Of a DNA stretch of 64,000 bases, positions 47,046 through 60,900 are shown one piece after another. This DNA comes from Owenia fusiformis (Eukaryota > Annelida > Polychaeta > Sabellida > Oweniidae), in the NCBI GenBank assembly GCA_903813345.2, contig CAIIXF020000011.1, positions 20,317,754 to 20,381,753 on the forward strand. Reading direction: 5' to 3'. Made by a program: the position numbers and the translations under genes. Position 1 is the first letter of the stretch. Each line of letters begins with the position of its first letter. The notes under the pieces were generated by a model. That model searched no databases. It saw only the letters and a program-made list of their open reading frames with translations, and had not been told where the DNA came from.

Positions 47046-48747
47046 CATTGGGTAAGACTACAATATATAATAAGCCAAAGTGGTTTAAACTTTATAGGCC
47101 TATGGGGGATTTGAAGAGATGTGACAAAATAACTTTGTATTAACTAAGAAAACTTGTATCGGATTTTATTGAGTGATTTTACCCCCTGAATGTACTCATG
47201 GAATAAACAAATTATTTTTGATTTGGACTAAAGAGTTCTATCCATGGAGAATGGGTAATATAATATTTTATTCTATATAACATCTTGTCCCTGGGAAATA
47301 AACGGAATAGAATTGATTCTGTCATCTTCAGTCAATATGATATTTTCCTTTGCCAATATCATACTTTCCCTCAGAATAAAATTCATATTCTATCCCTCCC
47401 ATTAAATAACTTCATTAATAATTGTCCCTTGAAAATAAAACCCATAAACAGTCTACATATACATTACATTGAAAATGAAGTGCATTAATATACAGAAATA
47501 TTTGTGCAATAGTGACAAACATTTAGATTCTTAAATCTCTACCTTTATGTTATATTATAAAGCATTCATTATTAATACTTGACCTACCTTCATAAAAGTT
47601 ATCTGCTAACTGTCTGACGGTCTACTTGATATGAAATCATATAAGAAGTGTATGTAATAAATGGATAAGTGTAATATATTGATCACCAGATATCTCACTA
47701 TTCCCAAAGGGTTCAAGAAAAATCAGATTTTGAAATGAAATTCTCTGTTCTGTGTTATATATATGTTTAGGAATTAATATATATTTAGATCATTTCCACT
47801 TCCAGAGCTTTTGCCATATGAGGATTGCAGATGTTTTTACAGAGAATATATTTATGTTTATGATTATAAGCAGATGATATACTATAATTGACAAATTATC
47901 ACCCCCAGTACATGTTGTATTGTCTATACATTATAATTGGTCAAAATACATACAAATCATTTAAATATTATTGGACCAATGCTTTTGCTAAGAAATCTTT
48001 GCTGTGTTTTTTTGTGTTATTACAGAAATGTATGAAGAAATTTTCAATTTTCAATTTTGACTGAATACATATTACATGCTGCTTAGCAAATTATGCTCAT
48101 ACCCACTTAATAAACTGACCAATATAGATGTCCATTCTTATTCACACTCTCATGTCATAAGTGCTAAGAGTTTGGCACTTTTAGTAGAATCAAAGGGAAA
48201 TTCATGAGAGTGAATTCATCAGTTATTTAATGTTATTTGTCAGCCTTTTTATTTAGAATTGAAAGTTTCTCGAGATCTATTTGACATTTTCTGAGAAAAA
48301 ACTGTTTTTATTACTTCTGAACATAATTTATACTGATTTATTTTACTCTTGAACAACAAAATCATGACATTGATTTCAAATTGGGTTTGCCACAACAACT
48401 GCTTTGTAATTGGTCTTACACTAGATGGCTTTATACTTTAGGCATGTCACATAGGATCAAATCCTATCCTAAAGGGCTGATGTGAAAAAGTCACTCCACC
48501 CTGGTGGGGATCGAACCCACAACCTACCGATTACATGTCAGGTGCTCTACCACATGAGCTACGAAAAGAACTGACTCTCTAACTTCAACATCAGCAATTT
48601 TAAATCTTACTTTTACAAGGGAACTCATGTTTGTCATTCTGGCAAGAGACTAAGGTTGTGCAGTTGTATGTATAAACTAGTGCATTCAAGCATTTGCATA
48701 ATTATATTGATATTATATTTTATTTTTATAACATATTTTTCTTCCAG
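47046..48747. other. Region upstream of BDH2-like coding exon 1
   Basis: AT-rich. The sequence TTTTTCTTCCAG ends at 48747 and looks like a splice acceptor 13 bp before the start codon, so a 5' non-coding exon should lie further left; I could not locate it. The only recognised element is the tRNA-derived SINE at 48425-48568. Confidence 0.4.
48425..48568 (-). mobile_element. tRNA-derived SINE or tRNA pseudogene
   Basis: On the minus strand, 48568-48495 reads like a tRNA: TAGCTCATGTGGTAGAGCA (A box, D arm), an anticodon loop CATGTAA (anticodon TGT, threonine-like), and GTGGGTTCGATCCCCAC (a perfect T arm with B box). The acceptor stem does not pair, and the base before the anticodon is A rather than T, so it is not a working tRNA. 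About 70 nt of unrelated tail follows (AGTGACTTTTTCACATCAGC), the usual SINE arrangement. Confidence 0.7.
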
Positions 48748-48760
48748 CTACATACTAAAA

Positions 48761-50302
<1,542 letters not shown>

Positions 50303-51981
50303 GTAAGTGGTAAACCTTACAATGATTCGCTTTATATTGTACATGGCTTAAAGTCTTCAGGAATTTCAGGAAATTTCAGGAAAAAATTGACCAAAATCTA
50401 CCCCATTGAGTTCAATACAAATCTGGATTTATTTCTAGGAGGAGTGGGGGGTTTCAAAATTAATGTCATATTTTTTTTTTCCTATGAAAATACTTTTTCC
50501 TCCAATTTGAAAGTATTTGTAAAAGGTCTACATTACTCAAAAAGCACTCAATCAAATCTCATTTTTCCAAAATTTCTTAGAGGGAGGACCCGCCAAAACC
50601 CACAGCTCATTTGGCCCATGCCTTTAGCCATTCAATTTTCAGGAAATTTGAACTTTGTTGCTTTAAGCCATGTATTGTATAATCTTGCCACCCTTCAACT
50701 GTCTTCACCCTACTCTCCCTCTTCCTTTGTTAAAGGTTTTCTGTTGCTTGTTAAATCTTTTCATTAAATCCTTACCCCTTTGATGAACCAAAGAAACTAG
50801 GTTATATTGGCCAGATTTATAATGTCATACTTTGAAGGCAGTAAAATTGTAAGAACGGTATTTGAAAATTAGTAACACATTAATCAAAGGGGCCCCTCGT
50901 CAAGATACATGTACTCCAGGACCACAAGATTCAAAGGTAGTATTATATCAAACAACATAACAATATAAAATTATTCTTGATTAAAATAAATGTATTCCAA
51001 ATTCAAGATGGCAGTGTGATGTCGTCATGTTTTCACTTTTAAAAACAACCAATTGGTCCAGTTATTTTGTGTCAGAATTGTTATTCAACCAGTTGTTTTT
51101 ATCCGAATCATTTGGGGGTAATTGACCATTGTCAACTTTTGCCTGAGAAACACTAGCAATGTGCATATCACTCATACTAGTATTCCGTGATTCCGCGTTG
51201 CCGCAGAAAAACCTCAGAAATTTGCATTTTCATTTTTTATGCAGAATTTTTGTTTGGGCACGGAATTTCGCGGAAAACATGATTTTTCCAGTCAACCATC
51301 TCATCTCATATTTGTCACTCACCTAAACACCCAAAGACTCCGCTCGTTTGTTGTCAGATACTTGTGTTTTGTCAGATTTTCAAGAGGAAATCTGAAATCT
51401 CTTTTAAATTCTCGAACTTCCGCCTTTGCACTCAGAGGTAAGACTGCGTCTAACATAATCATGAAATTTGAAACCCAAGACTGTCTCTCGTAATTGTTTT
51501 GCAATAATATGTCTAACATTGCATTATTATATTCTAACGCAATAAATCATGCTTCTTCTTGCGTTTTACTTCGTCATACTCATATATAAATATACGACAT
51601 CTGAATTTTCTGCATATTGATCTGGAATTTTGTGATAGTTCACAAGTGAGCATTTGGTAAGTTTTGTCGCTAATTAATTAACATTGCATCTGGTGTTATT
51701 ATCGTTTAATAAAACAGCATGAGTGGATTTCAAGAATTGTTTATTTTGTGGAGAAAATTGTTGATTTCTAGCAAGAATTTCACTTTTTGTTGCACATACT
51801 TGTACCACAAAATTTCACTTTTCCCCGTGCAGAATTTGGTGCAAAATTTGGCTTTTTCATGCAGAATATCTGCGCAGAATTTGCATTTTTCTCATGCAGA
51901 AAACTAGGATGTGTGGCATATGTCCTCGTACAGGTGCCATGTTGACCATAGCACCATTGTTTGGCTGGCCAGACATAATAA
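50303..51981. other. Region between BDH2-like exon 3 and the antisense MS4A-like gene
   Basis: No further BDH2 exon recognised. 51180-51910 is a repeat-like block rich in TGCAGAATTT and GCATTTTTC motifs. A minus-strand AATAAA at 51745-51740 would suit the MS4A-like gene, 237 nt after its stop. Confidence 0.4.
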
Positions 51982-54900
51982 TCACTTGTTGTCCACTGTG
52001 GTAAGAGCTGGAACTCCTTGTTGTCCTTGTCCAACAATATAGCATGCTTGTTGCAACTGGTGTGTACTTGATCCCTGAGAATAGAACATATAAAAAGAAA
52101 TAATCATGGTGAAAATTACATGTAGAGCTACATTGTTTAAGGATGTAAGTCACATGATCTGCTCAGTACAAAAAACAATTTATACTTGTAATATTTGCTT
52201 AAACTATAGAATCTACAAAATTTTATCAATTTACCAATCTTTCAAATGTTGGTATTATTATCAATTTATTTATTATTAATTTCTCCTCAGTAAATTATAA
52301 GGTTCATGCTTCTTGAAAGTTTCCACTAGCTTCTGCAGTACCAATTGGCAGATTTTATAGTATTATGCCTGATGGCCATCCAGTGTTGGACCTCTGAGTC
52401 CAACTCAGGAAGAAATTTCCAATATGGCCATTTGTTCAAAATAAGTTTAATAAAATGTAATCTCTCATAAGGCATTTAAATGACAAAATATCACCAACTA
52501 GTTGCTCACAATATTATAAGTTCAGTAGATGATTTTGAAAAAAATAGACTGGTCAATTTGAAGCAAGTTGAAAAAATACCTTTTTACCCTGAGATCGTCA
52601 TTGAAGGTGAAATCTCAAATGTAAAGTCAGATTTGAACTTCTGAGAACATTTAGCCTAGATGATTTTGAAAAAAAATTGGTCAATTTGAACATGGGCTTT
52701 CAAAGAAAGCCCATGATTTGAAGCAAGATGAAAAAGACCTTTTTGACCTTGAATGTCTAAAGATTTGACCTTGAGAATGTCATTGAAGGTCAAATATATA
52801 GTCAGATTTGAACTGTTGAGAACTTGTAGATAATTTTGAAAAAAAATTGGTCAATTTGAAGCAATACGGTTACTTACACTTGTGTTGCAACAACAGACAG
52901 CCTTACAGCAATAGGCTGATGCTGTGATACCCAGCACTGCCTCGACTAGAGATATCACCAACAGTAAACCATTTATAGCAACCTTGGCACAAAAACAGTC
53001 TTAGTACTTTATTAATACCGGCCGTATAAAAAATGCAACAAACAGTTATCCTGTAAAACCACAAAACCAGTGATGACTACATCATTTTCATTCAATGTTC
53101 CATAAAGCCACTTCCCTCCTCTTTCAAATGGTATGTCATTCATTCACATGTGGTCATGGTTGGCCAAAGTTAACTCTGGACCAAGTTTCAGAATTGCAAA
53201 AATGAGTACAAAGGCTAGGTGCTAATGGAAGTTCTCCTGACCTGAATTGTTGTGACTTTTTCTTTTGAAGCTATGTCATGAGCAGAGTGTTGACCATTCA
53301 TCTACCAGATATTGCAAAACTTCGAGAAATAATTGCCAATGGGGTGCTTTTCTCCGCTTTAAACCCACAGATGACTCACAGCTGAGCCATGATATGGAGA
53401 GATGAGTGCATCTTTGTGTCCTAAGAAGTGATGACAATTTGGAGGGGTATAGGATTTATTATTGTAAGAGTATGATTTACAGTCTATATGACACCTGCCA
53501 CACCTTCTTCCAGGTCCCTATGCTTCATACACTGACTTTTGCTATGTTTTAAACTTGGTCCCGAGCAGATTTTGGCCCACTTTGCGAGATCAATGATTAT
53601 TTGGCCAAACATGAATCCCTGTGAATGAATGAAATACCATTGAAAAGAGGAGAAATGTGGCTTTGTAGTACATTGAATGAAAAGTTTGTTTGGTCGTTCG
53701 TTCATTCATTTGTTTGTTAGTTCGTTACTAAAATGTTTATTAAAGTCTCAAATAACAAACATAGAATATCCAAAGTAAGCACAATACTCATTTTATGTGT
53801 CAAAATTTGATGTTTCACCCTTAGGAAAAAAACAACCATTTTTTCCGAATTTCAACCGTTAAAATCCATTGCGCAACCATTACAAATCATTGCATAACCA
53901 TTGCTGCAACCAATTGAAATGGTTTCCAACCATTACATTGCAACCATTAAAATTTGGTTGAAAACTTTGGTTGCATATCATTGAAATTATGGAATCATTT
54001 GCAACCATTACAAACCATTGATTGTTTAAGTTGCATTTAACCAAATGGTTGCAACTATTTTCAACCATATTGTGGAAATTATTTAGTTTAAGAATGAGAC
54101 AATTTGAAACATGAAGAACATACAAGTAAATTGAATGCATTATTATGTTTCAAATTACAGTAGTTCATGTTTATGGGCATATTATTTCTAATTAATTGAA
54201 GGGAATAAGGTTTATTCATTTTTGGCACTGGATATGACTTCAAGTTCATTCTCATAGGCATATTATTTCTATAAAGAATAAGGTTTATTCATTTTTGGTA
54301 CTGAAAATTACTTCAAGTTCATGTTCATAGAGATAGTATTTCTATTTTATTGAAGAGAATCAAGTGTATTCATTTTTGGCACTGGTCATTCTTGTGTATG
54401 TATGTATGTATATATTTATTGCCCTTTATATAAAGGAGATACATGTATACAAATTATGTAAATGTTAAATTGAAAATAATCACTATTTACAAACAAACAA
54501 TATTGCTGTTTTTGACTGACGACGGCGCCTAGCTACCGCGTAGACGCACGTCGCCGACCAAAATTGGCCTAGCACCTAATTGTAACGCAATTATAAAAAA
54601 ATGACTATATTTTACAAACATTCATTGTTTTGTTGTTGTTTTTTATACTGACGACGACGCCTAGCTACCGCGTAGACGCACGCCGTAGGCCTAGATAGAC
54701 CTGTTACCTAACACTCTTGAGGTTAATAAAAAATGACATTATGGATCTGCATTTTCTATAAAATTAAAGGAAGACATACATGCATCTGAACGGCTGCAAT
54801 TTGTTGTTGCTTTTTTGTACTGACGACGACGCCTAGCTACCGCGTAGACGCACGCCGTAGGCCTAGATAGACCTGTTACCTAACACTCTTGAGATTAATA

Positions 54901-57900
54901 AATAATGACATTATGGATCTGCATTTTCTATAAAGATGAAAAGGAAGACATAGCATATCATCATACCTTCCCCAAGGTCGGTACTGCAGTACTGTCTGAA
55001 AGTATGAGATGCTTTCAATATCTTGTAAGCTAGTAAAAGAAATATACAATTTTTGTAAATTGAAGAAAGGTGGTGTTGCCCTATGGTGCAATTCTAAATT
55101 AGTGTGTATAGTAAGTGTACATAAATATAAATACAAATATGCGAGTAAAACTAAAATGTATTTATAGCTGCTTAAGAGATATAATCGTTTGTTGCAAATA
55201 CGTCAGGCTGCCGCGTTGACGTTGCAACTACCAATCAAGAAAAAACAAACATAAAGCATTGCTCATTATTGTACCTTCCCTAATGTCGGTACACTCAGAA
55301 TAAATACTTATTGCATATTACCCCCTGGTCAGCCCATGTTCCTCCCTTGAGGGCCACCCTTTCACGCTGATAAAGTTACATTAAGTTTGTAAACTTGTCA
55401 AGTACCGTTGACGACACAAATATTGTTGCATAACTATATATGCCATATCTTTTAAAAATACAAGTAGTTGTTTGTTTGTAAAGTGCAACTCTTCAATTCC
55501 TATGCCAAGAATGTTTTTAGTGTTCATTTGGATACCCCATCCGCAGCAATGATTGCTAAGTTGTTCTCTATAAATAATATATATATTTTCTGGGCATTTA
55601 AGTAAGAAATGATCTACGTCTTCTTTTTCATAAGTGCTGCACATTGAGCATATAACTGATTTATCTTCGGAACCTCTATATTTTGATCTAAGCGCATGTT
55701 CATCTGCTAGCAGTTTCACCATTATTTTACAACTACTTAAAGCAAAAGGGAACAGTCTTGCAACTCTCCACCATATAATTGGCCTCAGAATTTCAAAGTT
55801 ACCCATTCTAAAAGAGTTTAGGCCCTTGTACATTAGCGATTGGAAAAATGTCCTTTGCATCTGAACGGCTGCGATTTGTCTATACACAATATTCTTCCAC
55901 CTATTTTTGGGGATGAACATTTTACAGTCTACCATATTTAGAACATGGTTATATAAATCGTACCTTTTTGATGTCAGTAACATGCATTTTATTGGAGAGA
56001 AGGTATTACATTCATTGTTAACATGCAGCATTTTTACAAATCTCATTGTGAAAAGACATTTATATATATTTGCGCTCGGGAGTTGCAATAAACTCCAGAG
56101 AAACATCATTCTTAAAAAGTCAATATAAAATTCAACGTCCATTAGGCCCAGGGGCAAAGTTGAAATGGGAATACTAGCTGAGGGAGGCAGAGATTGAATT
56201 CTCCGTCCTATTTCTCGTTGTGTCTTTTCTAGAACAACTATATCATTCTGTTGATAGTTGATAATATGGGCACCGTATGTCATTGTAGGTATGGAGTACG
56301 TTTTGTATATTTGACATGCAGATGTTGGGATTAGGCCTCCGCAGCCACTACCTATACCGAGCAGAGCAGTGTACTGCGATTTGCCCTTCTTACATTTATC
56401 CTGTACATAATCAGAAATATCATTATTTGTTGAAATTGGGATTCCGACATGCTTCACATAGTCAGATTTTGCAATTGATTTACCTCCGATATTAAGTTTC
56501 TGAGTTGCACCTAGCTCGATTTTACTATTAAAAACGAGAAACGAACACTTATCTCCACTGATTACTATGAGCATGGAGTAGATCAAGTAGCACTTGCATG
56601 TTTTCAAAGGAATTCGACAAGATGCACATGTCATCGGCATATGAAGGACTAACGCAACTTAACGAACCTATGGTTGATCCCTTGTTTAGCTTAATCATGG
56701 AGTCAATTATATCTGCCATATAAAGTTGGTAAAATAGCATGGACAGGACACCGCCTTGATGGACACCCTGTAATATTGGAAATAAGTCAGAGCATTTTCC
56801 GCCTACCAAAACCGAGCAACTATACCGCTTATATAGCACATACAAAATTTTCCATATCTTACCGCCAATACCACAGTTGTGAAGTTTAAAAAGTAGGCCA
56901 TCTATCCATACAGAATCAAAAGCTTTTCGGATATCTGTTACTGTTAAAACTACCATTTTACCTTGTTCTACATTTTCAGAAATAGTTTCTTGTTCGAGTA
57001 ATGATGTATGGATTGATGAACATTTCTCGACAGCTGCCCCTTGTAATTTAGGGATAGCATTTAGAACGGGTGCTTTTACATGAGTTAAAATAATGTTGTC
57101 AAATAATTTAGTTTGTAGTTTATTTGGAAATTCCTTCTTGATTCATTCAGTTTTACTGAACAATACAACAAAACATTCTGTGGAAATTTTCTGTTTTTCT
57201 CCTGTCTCAACAAAAAAATGTTTCTGACTAAAAGTACATACATACATATTATAAAACATTGTATTGATTGTATTTCCTGCCTCTTATTTATGATTTGGAT
57301 TAAGCTAGTGCCAAAATAACTGCTTCTTCAATATCAAAGAAGTCTTATTACAACAATTAAGTAGATTAAACTGAAAATGTTTCCAAAACATGATTTTGAA
57401 ACATCAACATCCTTGTATTTATGCTTTGGATTAGGCAAGAGCCGGATTGATTGTCTTTTCTTCAATATCATTTACAAATCAAAAAATATTAATTACTATT
57501 GGATTAAACTTTAATCATAATGACTGAAAGGGAAATATCTTAAACACTTGAATAGATGATATTTCCTTTTACTAGACATGGTTTTATGCCTATGAGCATG
57601 AACTTGAAGTTGGATATGTCTCAAAATTGTATTATGACCTTAAGTTAACTATCGCTAGAAAAAAGAGAATTCATCAAGACCATAGCTGGCTTCAAAAATC
57701 TTAATGTGAATCTCATCTAATTTACTATGATTGTGTCATTATTATGGTAGGGGGAATTCAAAAATAAATTATTCAGACAAAAATAATTCTTAAAAAAAGA
57801 ATTAATTTGTAATGATTTTGTTAAACTATCAAAACAGAACTTTATCTAATTGGCTGTTCAATGGTTATAATTAGCATTTCAATGGTTATAATTAGCTTTT

Positions 57901-60900
57901 CAATGGTTATAATTAGCATTTCAACCGTTGCCGCTCTGTCTGTGCAACTGTTGCTGCTCTGTCTTTGTACCTTATCTGAATTCAATAATGTGAAATCTTA
58001 ATTTGTATTTCTACAATTTTCTTATTGAATTGAAACAAAAAAGAATCCTTATTTTCTTACAAGATTTCTGCATTTTTCATTCTCCTTAAAAACGATACCT
58101 GATAAGTGATTGCAATAGTCATAGAAATAAGTGTTTAAAACCCTAGGGATTAGATTAAATGATATATACAAATAAGTGTATGTTTTTTGTTGTTCTGGAA
58201 GTGACGTCAGACTTGTCATTGAGAACAAGATCCGAGACACACAAAGTCCAAAAAAAATTCTTTAATGAGAGAAGAGTGTGATAGACTGCAGACTACAGAC
58301 ATGCTTACTTAAGAAAAACATACTAATAATATCAACATAGCCATAGCTAAAAATTATTTCAAATTCATGCAGTTTTTCACCATATTGAGGACTTTTCAAG
58401 TGATTTTGGCCAATTTTTGGCCATAGTTATAAAATATGAATCCCCTTGTAAATTTGTCAAAAGTGCAAAAGCTGGCTACAGGTCTGCCCATGAGCATTCA
58501 TTTTGAGGATTAATGGTTGCAATAGTTGCAGTTCTCCATCAATGGTTGCAATCAATTGTAACTGTTAATTTCGATGGGTAATGGTTGTAATGGTTTTGCA
58601 ATGGTTTCTCAAATATGGTTGCGTAACCATTGCAACTTTATGTAAAAAGGGTTGAAAAGATTGGGTGAAGTAATGGTTGCGCAATGGTTTTGAATGGTTG
58701 ATATAATGATTTTTCCTTTGATCTTCAAGGTTGAAATGATGGTTACATGATATGCAATGAAACCATTGAATTTCGGAAAAAATGTTGTTTTTTTTTATAA
58801 GGGTATTCAGATATTTTTAGGAGTTAAAATAAAATGATACATAATCTACGCATACCCCTGTCGGAAAAGTATAAAAAATGATTCCCAAGACAGAGAAAAC
58901 CATCAGAGGGAGGCAAACACATGTTGTCACAATTGACATTGCCAAGAATGTGATGATCTGAAAAATAAAGGATTAATGTCAAAATTACTTAACTGATCTG
59001 AAATGAACGCACACCATTCTCACCAGGTAGTACAACTGCTATAGAAGGGCAAGATGTAATTTGCAACTATTTTGGCATTACGTTTGCAAGATGTTCTCAT
59101 TTATTTTTACATTTATTTGGCTGAATAGAAACAACCACCATGCTCTGCAGAGGTGTCTCTAGTACAGGCCTGTCAACTTGGGAACACCTAAAATGAGTGA
59201 CTTACAAATGTTGAACACCTTCCTTCAAACTGGGAACATCTTGATCCAAAAGACAAAATATTTCGAAGCAAATGTATACCTGTGACTCGTATTATATATC
59301 TTTTATCGACTCTTTGGATGTCATATCATGACATATTAGTCACTTAGGTAGAGCAGTTCTTCCCATTGTCGAGTTGAAGAACTGGTATCTTTATCCTGGC
59401 TAGAACCATAGACAATTCTAGCCAGCGCCAGCCTTTTATCGAGTTAGCAGCACTCTAGTAATCGCCGGTATAGGTCAGCGTATTGAAGTTGTTGTAATAA
59501 AAAGATTACACTCAGAATTCAAATATGCCATCAAATAGAAGAAAATGTTGGTCTTTATTGGTTAAAAATGCAGATCTCTTACCTCATTAAAATGCTTTAT
59601 GAACATTATCAGAAAGAGGAAAGTAAAACCAGATTTGCTCTTACCAAACATTTTGATTTTGTTTTGCCTGCACCAATGCCAAATGAACCAGCCAGTACAA
59701 ACTGCAAATATACCAGTTTTATTGAAAAATTAGTGTCAAAAAGAGATCCACAGGTATATGAGCTGAAAAAATTCAAAAGCGGCTAATATTTTTTTGGTAT
59801 ATTTTAAACACTCTGAAAAACGATGTTGATTTTTTTTATCAAATACCAAAGTAAATATATAAAATAAAAATATTCATTATTATGAAAAAAATATTAAAAT
59901 ATAGCCAATAGAGTAATTTTGTTGACCCTAGTTCATTTTCACAGTTCTAAAACTGCCGGAAACTCCTATATTAATTCATATTTTATTGTAAAATGTTGGC
60001 AGCCTACCTCTACAAGGTTTATACTTACTAAAAAACCACACCAGATTCCCAAACCCAAATAGCCAATCACCATTAATGAAATAGCTGCACCCCCTAGAGT
60101 AATAGAAAATATCCCAAAGGCGATCATCCAAGATCCCATGCTAATTGCTGCTTTTCCTTTAAATCTTTCAACTCTACCGCAGGGAGGTGCTGTTTTATTG
60201 TTGTAAATAACTTTCTGCTGAGGCTGATAGACACCCACTTGTTGCTGATCCTGGGTTTTGGATACTCCCTAAAATATAATAGCTCATATAAATCTTTTTT
60301 GTTAAAGTTTCTCTACTTCATGGCACATCAGTTCTCAATGTAAATATGACTAAGAAAAAAATACTGATTATGTAGTAAATACATTATGGGAGTTTTGAGG
60401 AAACCCCCATTTTGTGTTTATAAGAATAATTAGCAATTATTTACAGGTTTTATATTACTTTAAAGAGTCATGAACATTTGTGATTTGATAAGTTATGTTT
60501 TTACCGGAAGTTGAAATGTGAAGGCCATGAGGAATCCAGGAAGTGACGCCATACTGCGTGCGAACTGGGTGTGATAAGCTGATGTTCCCGGGCTAATGTT
60601 TTGGCGACTTGAGACAGAACTAAGTGCATTTAGAGTTGATCAAGTTGGCAGATAGCATTGTAGGGGTAAACATGGCCAATTTAGTCTTGGGTGACTTACT
60701 GGAAGAAAGCAGGATTCTACAAAGACAATTTGTGTGACCTGTTATTCTGCTATCATCTGTTAGATACTTTCCAGGCAGTTGATGTTTAGTGGAGCTTTTT
60801 TTGTTTTTGGGTTCAAGTCCCCGAATCTCCTGGCTATGAGCCCGTATTGCATTTTTATGTCCCCATCACATGGGGCATTTTGACAGCCTATGCGCGTATG

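Noticed and set aside
48495-48568. Functional tRNA-Thr gene
   Set aside because: The acceptor stem does not pair and the base 5' of the anticodon is wrong; a SINE head is a better reading.
53227-53420. Possible exon with TIHLPDIAKLREIIANG
   Set aside because: No clear splice borders and no match to the missing part of BDH2.
59568-59786. Plus-strand frame containing DFVLPAPMPNEPASTNC
   Set aside because: It is the antisense of the 57-base TM2 exon of the MS4A-like gene (59701-59645).
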